A stretch of DNA of 64,000 bases from Paraescarpia echinospica. Taxonomy: Eukaryota; Annelida; Polychaeta; Sabellida; Siboglinidae. Below, one piece after another: positions 47,701-52,734 of this stretch. Below the pieces are notes generated by a model. That model was not told the DNA's origin. It made no database searches and saw nothing but the letters and a program-made list of their open reading frames with translations. The translations under genes were made by a program, and so were the position numbers. How positions within the stretch are numbered: the first letter of the stretch is position 1; each line of letters begins with the position of its first letter. The DNA lies in the NCBI GenBank assembly GCA_020002185.1, contig CM034537.1, positions 68,100,286 through 68,164,285 of the forward strand, given 5' to 3'.

Positions 47701-50440
47701 AAGATATAAACACCTCTCCAGTAGACAGCACTTATATTAACATGTCATATATTGTATTGTAAGATATAAACACCTCTCCAGTAGACAGCACTGATATTAA
47801 CATGTCATATATTGTATAGTAAGATATAAACACCTCTCCAGTAGACAGCACTGATATTAACATGTCATATATTGTATTGTAAGATATAAACACCTCTCCA
47901 GTAGACAGCACTGATATTAACATGTCATATATTGTATTGTAAGATATAAACACCTCTCCAGTAGACAGCACTGATATTAACATGTCATATGTTGTATTGT
48001 AAGATATAAACACCTCTCCAGTAGACAGCACTGATATTAACATGTCATATATTGTATTGTAAGATATAAACACCTCTCCAGTAGACAGCACTGATATTAA
48101 CATGTCATATATTGTATTGTAAGATATACACACCTCTCCAGTAGACAGCACTGATATTAACATGTCATATATTGTAAGATATAAACACCTCTCCAGTAGA
48201 CAGCACTGATATTAACATGTCATATATTGTATTGTAAGATATAAACACCTCTCCAGTAGACAGCACTGATATTAACATGTCATATATTGTATTGTAAGAT
48301 ATAAACACCTCTCCAATAGACAGCACTGATATTAACATGTCATATATTGTATTGTAAGATATAAACACCTCTCCAGTAGACAGCACTGATATTAACATGT
48401 CATATATTGTATTGTAAGATATAAACACCTTTCCAGTAGACAACACTGATATTAACATTTCATACACAATGCTACATTTGTTATCATTATTAGTTTTAAT
48501 ACACATTAAATCTTTAAACAACACCTGTTACTTTCCTCATGTCATGATACTGGCAGACAGAACAGCATTGATAGATATGGCTAAACTAACCATTTCAGTA
48601 CTACAGTCCTGACCAGCTGTGAACACTGAATACTGCATTCCCAGTGAATATGCAAGACAATGGACTACATCACTTCAAGTCAAGATTTGAGCAACAAAAA
48701 TGCATTTTATGAATAGGAGCCATGTCATTTTACATTCCGTCGTCATGTTAACCAGCAATCCAAGATGGCCACCAAGATCTTGTTGGCAGTTGCTGAACAT
48801 AGTTGTATACTAAGTTGAAAGTTCGCCGACATCGTTATTGTGTCGATCGTCAACATCCGACAAAGATTCTTCACTAAAATTATCAAATAATCTATTCAAA
48901 ACATACGGTGGTAAATCGCTAGTTGAAATAATGCCGTCTGCCATTGTGGCCACCGCAGATTTTGATAATCCATCATTAAAAACCGCGAAAATATCCACAA
49001 ACTATTACTGAGCGATAATATACGATGATCACCGCTGAATAGCTAATTTATTCGCCTTGACAACCATACACAACAAGTGGCTCCACATAGTGGATAATTA
49101 TGAGTATAAACGATTTGAATAGCAGACATCGTCAATGCCGAATAAACGGCCTGTCGTACTGAAGTGTCACAGACAGTGCGGCCGGAAATCCAGCCTGTCG
49201 TACTGAAATGGTTAAAGCATTCTGCAAGAAGTGAGTACCTGTGCTTGCCAGAGGCAATGCTAGTTTCCCACACCATATTCCCTGTTGCCGTCTTCATACA
49301 GCGGATGTATCTCCCCCCACCGAGCACAGTGATCACATCTGCAAGTAGACAGGAGAATGTGCCTAACATACGATAACTACCTATAATCAAGCTAGTGTAT
49401 GTTGAGATTTTCCTCCTAGAATTTTTGTATCTCAGGCACCAAATTTTCTGCAATGGGTTGATGAACAATTTCTCGGAAGATAAATAACGCTTTAGTTTTT
49501 AATTCTTTGTTTAAGGGAGAAATTTGATTATTAGATTAGCATACATATATAGAAACATGGTAAATGGGTGTTAATTGTATACTTGTATTTGATATACATA
49601 AAAGTTATATACAACACAAAATTAATTCAAGCCGAGAAACAAAATGTACGATAGAAGTAGCAATGCCAAGTCAGAGGTAAAACAGAATGCTGCAACAGAG
49701 CTGACACATATACTCACAGTTTTTTGCAACAAGCATGTCATCAATGCGACCTTGGTCTCCATCTTCGAATATCTGTCTCCATACTTGAAAGTACAAAATA
49801 ATGTAACCATTAATACTAGAAGTGACTGTTAGTGTAAATCACTGTTTTCACTTTAAATGTAACAGTAAAAACAGTATTTTTTTGACATCAGAATAAAAAT
49901 TCCCATCAAAGGCAGTAAGGGTATGTAAACAAGGAAGCCAAGTGATATGAAAAGTCAGAAGGTTTATACTTAAGTTATATAACTTGTTAAAAATTAAACT
50001 ACTGATGTCACATATAATTATATAATATTTTATTGTGATACATGTACGTATTCTGTAATTTAGCCTTTACGATGGTATCAACGCCCCATATGCAATATCA
50101 CAATGAAAATATAATATAATCTAAAGTATAAATTAATGAGACATTATGTCAATACTTTAGGAAACATGGTGCAACATACAGAAAGAAAGAAAGGCAGGAC
50201 ATCATCCACATACTGCCAACTGAGACACACTATGCATATAACTGTGATTGCAAAATTGACCAACATTATGATTTGTTACACAATGTAAGCATTGTATGCA
50301 TATATAACGAACCTATCTGTGCATTTCTTGCGTTGACCATAGCAAGGACATTCTGCTCTGTGGCAACAATGATGCGCCGACTGACGTGCTCCGAATGGTC
50401 CAACTCCAGGAACTTTACTTTTCCTATAAACTGTTGCTGC
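14600..50440 (-). CDS. EMC1: EMC1 gene, coding exons 2-25 (ER membrane protein complex subunit 1)
   Basis: EMC1 is the large ER-lumenal subunit of the EMC, which inserts tail-anchored and multipass membrane proteins. It has lumenal beta-propeller (PQQ-like) repeats, a conserved C-terminal region (DUF1620) and one transmembrane helix near the C-terminus. Twenty-four exons were traced by protein similarity and GT/AG borders, and every phase matches its neighbour. Summed coding length is 2848 nt, or 948 residues plus stop, beginning about 34 residues into the usual protein. Diagnostic stretches include [58 protein letters not shown] and the C-terminal NRAWK. No frameshift or in-frame stop was seen. 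The signal-peptide exon was not located between 50441 and 64000. Six tandem arrays occupy the introns. Individual exons follow, listed in transcription order. Confidence 0.95.
15388..15536 (-). CDS. EMC1: EMC1 exon 24
   Basis: The exon encodes [20 protein letters not shown], then [20 protein letters not shown] and TCLVLCYGL. The INYNQ.V....[13 protein letters not shown] block is diagnostic. Acceptor TTTTGCAG/GGAAG, donor CTCG/GTAGGT; phases 2 in and 1 out. Confidence 0.97.
16029..16113 (-). CDS. EMC1: EMC1 exon 23
   Basis: The exon encodes [20 protein letters not shown] and [21 protein letters not shown] is an EMC1 signature. Acceptor GTTCCAG/TTGCC, donor CACAG/GTGAGT; phases 1 in and 2 out. 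Confidence 0.95.
16253..16390 (-). mobile_element. SINE copy 3, partial, in an EMC1 intron
   Basis: GGGAAGCATTCAGCCATGCT, GCAATTAATGTGCAAAGACT and the following ATTCGTACACAAATA match the bodies of the copies at 1.4 and 10.0 kb. The tRNA-like head is missing or too diverged. Confidence 0.6.
16500..17215. repeat. degenerate minisatellite filling EMC1 intron 22
   Basis: Alternating AGGACATGACATCAC and AGGACACAATATCACATG blocks give a unit near 33 bp. Copies are clean at 16550-16850 and decay toward 17215, some 20 bp from the donor of exon 22. It is non-coding. Confidence 0.85.
17239..17449 (-). CDS. EMC1: EMC1 exon 22 (start of DUF1620 region)
   Basis: The exon encodes [20 protein letters not shown], then [40 protein letters not shown] and TNKHLL. 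The YWN.K.RR.E..VLELYEG and QSYIFP motifs are conserved in all EMC1 proteins. Acceptor GGTTACAG/TACAGC, donor CTCA/GTAAGC; phases 0 in and 1 out. A degenerate minisatellite begins about 20 bp past the donor. Confidence 0.96.
17450..19286. other. EMC1 intron 21; possible LINE 3' tail
   Basis: CAATAAAGATTATTATTATT at 18124-18149 (plus strand) looks like a LINE or SINE 3' tail; its upstream body was not recognised. CTACAGACGGCTACGTGATT at 18174-18193 resembles a stretch of the 53.3-kb inverted-repeat element. The rest shows nothing. Confidence 0.4.
19287..19399 (-). CDS. EMC1: EMC1 exon 21
   Basis: The exon encodes [20 protein letters not shown] and [15 protein letters not shown], matching the family's F.LID.VTG and KGPV...HSENWV motifs. 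Acceptor TTTTGCAG/GGTTT, donor GTCACT/GTAAGT; phases 1 in and 0 out. Confidence 0.95.
19959..20069 (-). CDS. EMC1: EMC1 exon 20
   Basis: The exon encodes [20 protein letters not shown] and [17 protein letters not shown], nearly identical in pattern to the family's EHVHSQGRV..DRSVLYK.LNPN. Acceptor GTTTCAG/AGCATG, donor CAAAG/GTAACG; phases 1 in and 1 out. Confidence 0.96.
20371..20455 (-). CDS. EMC1: EMC1 exon 19 (its 5' end is the repeat unit of the adjoining array)
   Basis: The exon encodes [20 protein letters not shown] and QIRMKHPM, matching the family's ELSWEL...P.VQ.I segment. Acceptor TGATTGTAG/AAGTT, donor ATGG/GTGAGT; phases 0 in and 1 out. An alternative acceptor GAGAG/TTG (end 20437) also keeps frame but fits the family less well. 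Bases 20426-20455 of the exon are repeated in each unit of the 53-bp array upstream. Confidence 0.9.
20426..22970 (-). repeat. 53-bp minisatellite made of the EMC1 exon 19 3' splice site, about 48 copies
   Basis: Read on the coding strand each unit runs GTGATTGTAG/AAGTTATTGGCGC, then GAGAGTTGTGGAGTGTC and a 23-bp linker TTGAATGTGTCAT.... The first unit overlaps exon 19 (20426-20455), so the exon start and its acceptor were the source or partner of the amplification. Some units keep TTGTAG; others have lost the AG (TTGTAT, TTGTAAA, TTGTACAG). Units right of 22380 are more diverged (CTGCACACCTCTCGTG). Confidence 0.95.
22975..23521. other. EMC1 intron 18, proximal unique part
   Basis: AT-rich DNA between the 53-bp array and exon 18. 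I see no feature in it. Confidence 0.4.
23522..23644 (-). CDS. EMC1: EMC1 exon 18
   Basis: Forty-one codons encode [20 protein letters not shown], then [20 protein letters not shown] and S. The ELAPS.....DA..G.L.GY pattern matches EMC1. Acceptor GTTGCAG/TATCACG, donor AACTCG/GTGAGA; phase 0 in and out. Confidence 0.94.
24127..24316. mobile_element. 190-bp MITE with TA target duplication
   Basis: The left end CAGGGGAACCTCACTATTAA and the reverse complement of the right end (CAGTGAAACCTTGCTTTATG) form imperfect terminal inverted repeats of about 25 bp, each flanked by TA (24125-24126; 24317-24318). Ends of the CAGTGAAACCT type with TA duplications are typical of pogo/Tc1-mariner-derived MITEs. 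There is no coding capacity. It lies in an EMC1 intron. Confidence 0.65.
24521..24691 (-). CDS. EMC1: EMC1 exon 17
   Basis: Fifty-seven codons encode [20 protein letters not shown], then [20 protein letters not shown] and [10 protein letters not shown]. The SLYVFNP-like and MD.DY-like motifs fit EMC1. Acceptor GGTTGCAG/CTGAC, donor TTAGAG/GTATAG; phase 0 in and out. Confidence 0.95.
25052..25216 (-). CDS. EMC1: EMC1 exon 16
   Basis: Fifty-five codons encode [20 protein letters not shown], then [20 protein letters not shown] and AVLGRHK. The [11 protein letters not shown] motif is diagnostic. Acceptor TGTAG/ATTCTC, donor CACAAG/GTAGGG; phase 0 in and out. It is preceded by a 7-kb intron holding the 40-bp array. 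Confidence 0.95.
25375..26150 (-). mobile_element. dispersed unclassified repeat, copy A
   Basis: About 750 bp in inverse orientation to 51780-52565. Shared blocks in order include CCGTGCAATTT, ATGCCAAGTTATRGCTT, CTTCCTGGTTGT, ACTACCGCCAG, AGAATAACCA and GTTTCCAAGAAT. No transposase similarity is seen in either copy. Confidence 0.65.
26600..32124. repeat. 40-bp satellite-like array, about 138 copies, in EMC1 intron 15
   Basis: The unit is ATCATTGTTGGTGAGACAAA GCATGATGGAGGTCACACGC, with variants at a few fixed positions (GATGG/GACGG, CACGC/CACGT, GGTGA/GGCGA, GAGAC/GAAAC). Blocks of units are duplicated within the array. Units at 30270-30610 carry many single-base indels. The array ends 85 bp past the exon 15 donor. 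The unit length is not a multiple of three and stops occur in every frame, so it is not coding. Confidence 0.97.
32209..32406 (-). CDS. EMC1: EMC1 exon 15 (His6 and Asp-rich insertion)
   Basis: The exon encodes [11 protein letters not shown], a run of six His, then an acidic tract of about 24 residues (mostly Asp), then the conserved [19 protein letters not shown]. The acidic and His tracts are not in the vertebrate protein and lie in a lumenal loop. Donor GGCAAG/GTGGGC; phase 0 in and out. The acceptor is ambiguous: CCAG/ACATTC (end 32406) or CTGCAG/CTGCTG (end 32394); both keep frame. A 25/32-bp tandem array of acceptor-like units abuts it. Confidence 0.88.
32407..32846 (-). repeat. 25/32-bp minisatellite of acceptor-like units before EMC1 exon 15, about 16 copies
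   Basis: On the coding strand the unit reads TGTGTGTTTGTGTGCCAG/ACATTGATG, closely resembling the exon boundary TTTTTGTGCCAG/ACATTC. Units alternate 25 and 32 bp by presence of a short extra block. The array directly abuts the exon. Confidence 0.9.
33339..33394 (-). CDS. EMC1: EMC1 exon 14
   Basis: A 56-nt exon encoding [19 protein letters not shown], corresponding to the family's F.KRL.SQL..L helix. Acceptor TTTGCAG/ATGAC, donor CTAAAG/GTAGGC; phases 1 in and 0 out. Confidence 0.88.
33835..33948 (-). CDS. EMC1: EMC1 exon 13
   Basis: The exon encodes [20 protein letters not shown] and [18 protein letters not shown]. This GKV.W.REESL....EMVDLPL block is among the most conserved EMC1 stretches. 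Acceptor ATTTCAG/GAAAGG, donor GTGGAG/GTGAGA; phases 1 in and 1 out. Confidence 0.95.
34013..34424. repeat. 29-bp minisatellite, about 14 copies, EMC1 intron 12
   Basis: The unit GGCCAAGAGGAATAGCCCAG ACAACAACT is nearly perfect, with sporadic AATTGGCC and CATGAGG variants. The unit lacks stops in all three minus-strand frames, giving three long but meaningless overlapping open frames. It begins 65 bp upstream of the exon 13 acceptor. Confidence 0.95.
34742..34838 (-). CDS. EMC1: EMC1 exon 12
   Basis: The exon encodes [20 protein letters not shown] and [12 protein letters not shown], matching the family's VFLKKD..GYR.L..T.DH segment. Acceptor CTTGCAG/ATGTT, donor AATCAG/GTACTA; phases 0 in and 1 out. 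Confidence 0.92.
34839..36402. other. EMC1 intron 11, nothing recognised
   Basis: AT-rich, with an ATTAATTAATTAATTT stretch near 35527. No transposon or gene signature seen. Confidence 0.4.
36403..36498 (-). CDS. EMC1: EMC1 exon 11
   Basis: Thirty-two codons encode [20 protein letters not shown] and [12 protein letters not shown]. Acceptor CTTGATAG/AACC, donor GAGAAG/GTGAGG; phase 0 in and out. Residue-level similarity to the family is moderate; position, phase and the flanking exons support it. Confidence 0.83.
36703..37435. mobile_element. unclassified repeat with duplicated end
   Basis: It begins ACTAGCTGAGTTACCCGGCG TTGCC, a sequence that recurs widely in invertebrate genomes. The block GGAGATGTGGGTGCACAAAC ... 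GAACTGTTTTAT.ATATAGA occurs at 36867-36917 and again at 37382-37433. The element may therefore be a nested pair or one element with a duplicated 3' end. Confidence 0.5.
37681..37752 (-). CDS. EMC1: EMC1 exon 10
   Basis: Twenty-four codons encode [20 protein letters not shown] and SDSE. Acceptor ATTGCAG/GTGACC, donor CAGAG/GTCAGT; phase 0 in and out. Vertebrate EMC1 has a Ser-rich loop of about 30 residues after this point that is absent here. It may be lineage-specific, or a small exon could have been missed in 36499-37680. Confidence 0.85.
37753..39600. other. EMC1 intron 9, distal part, nothing recognised
   Basis: AT-rich DNA. TGTGACCCCGGCTGACCAAA near 39213 looks repeat-like but has no partner here. 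Confidence 0.35.
39927..40337 (+). pseudogene. non-LTR reverse transcriptase fragment
   Basis: Encodes [40 protein letters not shown] and [14 protein letters not shown], which are RT palm motifs A and B (F.D..KAFD; the QG..LSPLLF block, here with QGENLCP). It stops before the YADD box. It is antisense to EMC1 inside an intron. A block AGGCAACTGTCCAGTTTAAC AGGGGTC at about 39637 recurs at about 40804, on either side of the fragment. Confidence 0.8.
40590..40668. repeat. 37-bp tandem duplication
   Basis: CAGAATATTAATTTTCTATG TTTGTCACCTACAGGT occurs twice head to tail with one substitution (TATG/TACG). Confidence 0.85.
40970..41370. repeat. two-copy repeat of about 160 bp with GGCGGAC tail
   Basis: AATGATTCAATCAAATACAG ATTTCT and GTTGCTGAACAGTTT recur about 155 bp apart. 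The second copy continues into AACGGCGGACGGCGGACACA GAGTGATGGCAATAGTCCCT, a tail type common in interspersed repeats of invertebrates. Confidence 0.6.
41495..41665 (-). mobile_element. 5'-truncated L2-like LINE 3' end
   Basis: It matches 55738-55925, the 3' UTR of the L2-like LINE: an (ATT)n tail, then blocks with TCAGAGGCGCATCAATAC versus TCAGTGGCGCACCAAAAC, and GATGGATTGATATGCCAGGG versus GATGGATGTGCTAGGAAG. Only about 170 bp is present. Confidence 0.6.
41872..42027 (-). CDS. EMC1: EMC1 exon 9
   Basis: The exon encodes [20 protein letters not shown], then [20 protein letters not shown] and VRLVKSLDG. Acceptor CCCACAG/GACCTGG, donor GATGGG/GTGAGG; phase 0 at both ends, 52 codons. A 4.1-kb intron with LINE and repeat fragments follows. 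Confidence 0.9.
42444..42480. repeat. single stray unit of the 40-bp array
   Basis: GGCAAAGCTTGACGGAGGTC ACGCGCGTAATTATTAC matches the 40-bp unit of 26.6-32.1 kb, especially its left-edge variants (AAAGCTTGAC...ATTATTGG). It lies in intron 8, more than 10 kb from the array. Confidence 0.75.
42589..42697 (-). CDS. EMC1: EMC1 exon 8
   Basis: The exon encodes [20 protein letters not shown] and [16 protein letters not shown], corresponding to the family's VLVC.D..S..L..L.L segment. Acceptor TATTTCAG/TTGTC, donor CTTCAG/GTGGGT; phases 2 in and 0 out. Confidence 0.9.
43315..43473 (-). CDS. EMC1: EMC1 exon 7
   Basis: The exon encodes [20 protein letters not shown], then [20 protein letters not shown] and ATDETR. 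Acceptor TCTGCAG/CACAATGG, donor ACTAG/GTGAAA; phases 2 in and 2 out, 159 nt. It matches the N-terminal propeller region of EMC1 by position and by the EDG..VKS pattern. Confidence 0.88.
44003..44093 (-). CDS. EMC1: EMC1 exon 6
   Basis: The exon encodes [20 protein letters not shown] followed by [11 protein letters not shown], aligning with the family's IAVL..LALHHLSSGH segment. Acceptor TTTACAG/AGG, donor GATAG/GTAACT; phases 1 in and 2 out. Confidence 0.9.
44332..44402. repeat. dispersed repeat fragment shared with 52.87 kb
   Basis: GGACACCTTGCGTATTGGCG TGATGTGTG, then CAGACTGCAGGAACAAGGAG GAGAATGACAAGAA, is near identical to 52866-52940, where it lies inside a CR1-like fragment. Confidence 0.8.
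44578..44609 (-). CDS. EMC1: EMC1 exon 5 (32-nt microexon)
   Basis: Only 32 nt long, it encodes [10 protein letters not shown] between exon 4 (ASGKH) and exon 6 ([10 protein letters not shown]). Acceptor GTTTCAG/AGCC, donor GGAG/GTGAGG; phases 2 in and 1 out fit both neighbours. The 60-bp minisatellite begins about 35 bp upstream of its acceptor. Confidence 0.82.
44645..48462. repeat. 60-bp minisatellite, about 64 copies, EMC1 intron 4
   Basis: The unit is TGTCATATATTGTATTGTAA GATATAAACACCTCTCCAGT AGACAGCACTGATATTAACA. At 60 bp it keeps frame, so the EMC1-sense strand shows open frames of up to 357 codons of a 20-residue repeat. A five-unit (300-bp) block at about 45600-45900 is repeated at about 45900-46200. 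It begins 35 bp upstream of microexon 5. Confidence 0.97.
48463..49238 (-). other. EMC1 intron 4, distal unique part with an unrecognised short ORF
   Basis: A 62-codon minus-strand frame (48810-48998) encodes [20 protein letters not shown] followed by an acidic stretch ([18 protein letters not shown]). The Asp/Ser-rich style recalls transposase N-termini such as piggyBac, but nothing confirms it. GCCTGTCGTACTGAA occurs twice at 49149 and 49193. Confidence 0.3.
49239..49338 (-). CDS. EMC1: EMC1 exon 4
   Basis: The exon encodes [20 protein letters not shown] and [12 protein letters not shown], corresponding to the family's conserved VITVxxGGRxxR segment. Acceptor CTTGCAG/ATGTG and donor CACAG/GTACTC are clear; phases 1 in and 2 out. 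A 4.6-kb intron containing the 60-bp array follows. Confidence 0.9.
49718..49783 (-). CDS. EMC1: EMC1 exon 3
   Basis: The exon reads [19 protein letters not shown], matching the family motif in which a WR pair opens the second propeller strand. Acceptor TTTCAAG/TATGG, donor ACT/GTGAGT; phases 1 in and 1 out. Length is 66 nt. Confidence 0.9.
50313..50440 (-). CDS. EMC1: EMC1 exon 2 (start of mature N-terminus)
   Basis: This exon encodes [13 protein letters not shown] and [18 protein letters not shown], the first propeller strands after the signal peptide. The acceptor is TTTCAG/GCAGC (phase 2 in) and the donor is ATAG/GTTCG (phase 1 out). The preceding exon, which should end in ..AG, was not found. 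Confidence 0.9.
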
Positions 50441-51544
50441 CTGAAACATGTACAGTTAAACAAGATAAAGTTGGCTGACAACTCAGTGAATCTAAGCTGA
50501 CAAAACAACACAAAGAACCCTAAACAAATCCCTTGGTTGTTGCGATGGGGTGTATGCATCCCCCCACCACTGAGGCAGTTAAACATGAGGCAAATGAGTT
50601 CTGCTTGAACTCTCTCAGGGGTGCAGTGTGGGGTGTACGATGGGAAGCTGGTGTAGGTTAAGGAGCCTGCAACCACAGGTCAAAAAACACCCTCCCAAAA
50701 ATCATGCTATTCATCTGCAATTGCATTGCAGTAACACGATCATTACCAGTGTCCAATAGCAAAGACAATACATAAATATTTAAAGGCAGCTTTTGTTAAT
50801 CTAATGCATCTACTGAAAAATGACTTCAAAAAAATTATTTGTATCATCAGTTTGATAAATTTGCATCATTTATTTGACATATACATGTTGAGATGGCAAT
50901 CCTTTTTCTTAAACAACTTTTTTGCCTAGATATTAATTAATATTTGATACCACGGAAACTGTGTTTACACTTGCATCATCAAATGCAAATTGACCAAAAA
51001 TATTTGTCTGTTTAGCCTTTAAATGTACCTAGTACATCAGCAGTAACACAGCAATGCCTACGATGGAATACACTCAAGGAATATGTGACGATGCAAACAA
51101 TGACATCCAGACTAAAAGTTATACAATGGAAGAAGCATACATACACAGTATACATGATGATGGTGTGTTAAAAATGGGGGAGGGCGATGTTTCCCAGGAT
51201 AATAGAGTGAACTCTGGTACTCAAGAATTGGAAAAGGGCCAGACAATTAGCTTGAAAGCTCATAAAGCCAATAAAAATAGATATGTGATGAAAGCCTTAA
51301 GCTGGCTATGGTGGCAAAGACAAGCTTGTTTTTTTGGAGATAGACAAACAATTTTTTCTCAGACTCTGCCTAAGACATCAAGCAATACTCTTGTCCAAAA
51401 AGAATTAAGTTTCTAGGTTGTTTAGCGACATTTCCATGCTTTTAAATACAATTAAAAAGTGTGTCCAAAATCACCTCAAAATGGTCTTTTATTTCATTTT
51501 GAGAAGCACCCTGAAAGAAAATTTTGTATATTTGTAAGCACAGA
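50441..51544. other. upstream of EMC1 exon 2 (presumed intron 1), nothing certain
   Basis: A 120-codon plus-strand frame at 51054-51416 (starting MPTMEYTQGICDDAN) matches nothing I know and has no supporting context. No candidate signal-peptide exon for EMC1 was found here. Confidence 0.35.
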
Positions 51545-51778
51545 TATATTATTGACATTCATATGAGTGCATATTATTGACATTCATACAAGTGAGTGCA
51601 TATTATTGACATTCATACAAGTGAGTGCATATTATTGACATTCATACAAATGAGTGCATATTATTGACATTCATACAAGTGAGTGCATATTATTGACATT
51701 CATACAAGTGAGTGCATATTATTGACATTCATACGTGAGTGCATATTATTGACATTCATACAAGTGAGTGCATATTAA
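51545..51778. repeat. 29-bp minisatellite, about 8 copies
   Basis: The unit is ATTATTGACATTCATACAAG TGAGTGCAT, with one shortened copy (CATACGTGAGTG). Confidence 0.95.
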
Positions 51779-51779
51779 G

Positions 51780-52565
51780 TGTGATGCAGCTTCATAAAAA
51801 TGTTACAACAATGTTGAAACTTGAAAGACAGACAAAACTTGAAGTGTATTTTTTGTATAACCCATTCACCGATCGTAAATCAATCCCGTGCAATTTGGGG
51901 CACATATAAGGCCAGCTTACATGCCAAGTTATAGCTTCATAACTATTGCAGTTTCTTTTTTTAAATTACATTAAATAATGCTTCCTGGTTGTCACTAATA
52001 ACAGACATGTCATTAGTTACGCGGGTTTTGAATAAAATTTGACGTTTTTTCATTGGCAAGCAGTTTATTTTTAATACAAATTGACAGAGACATCTGTTTT
52101 TGAGATATACCCACATTTACCCACCAACTAAGCCCTGCAATCTGTATTTGTAATGACTAAATGTCGAACGACTTTGTGTTTATGACTGGCCTATGGCCCC
52201 ATGTGCTAGTTTATGTTTTGGTGGCTGATTGGTCAGGGGTCAACCCCGAGTTACTAACAAATGGTGGCGTTCAGTCGCAAAACCAGAAGACTACCGCCAG
52301 CATTGGTTATGTAACATCGCGATGCAACTATGTAATCTTCATAAAACAAGATACTGGTATCAGAATAACCACACTACATGATATGCATTCAAGGTAAGCG
52401 AATTTACACTCGCGGACATCTATGCTGGTGTGAAACTGACGTCATCATCTCTACGGAAACATCGTTATAGTTTCCAAGAATTTAAAGGGGAATTCCACTG
52501 AGACACACGAAGTAACAGTTTTTAAAGGGCAGACTGGTGACATATAGCATTAATGCCATGTTTTC
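51780..52565 (+). mobile_element. dispersed unclassified repeat, copy B
   Basis: It is the inverted partner of 25375-26150, with collinear blocks over about 750 bp, ending near GTGACATATAGCATTAATGC. A 78-codon frame inside is not conserved in copy A as read. It lies directly next to the 29-bp array. Confidence 0.65.
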
Positions 52566-52734
52566 TTTTGTAGTACATACGTTCATACGAACACTTACTA
52601 AGGCATAACACGCAGTGTAAGATACACTCATCTATTTTCAAGACAATGACTCAATCAGCATAATGTGCTGATAAAACCTGATATTATTAGTTTATAAGAC
52701 CGGCCTAGGCAAAAGTACACGAGTGACAAAGACA

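Noticed and set aside
44633..48524. Long minus-strand open frames (up to 357 codons) as a repeat-protein gene
   Set aside because: They come from a 60-bp tandem array in an EMC1 intron whose unit length is a multiple of three; frames break wherever a unit has an indel, and no start, signal or flanking exon fits.
51054..51416. 120-codon plus-strand ORF as a host gene
   Set aside because: No recognisable domain, no splice or promoter context, and it lies in presumed intron 1 of EMC1 amid repeats.
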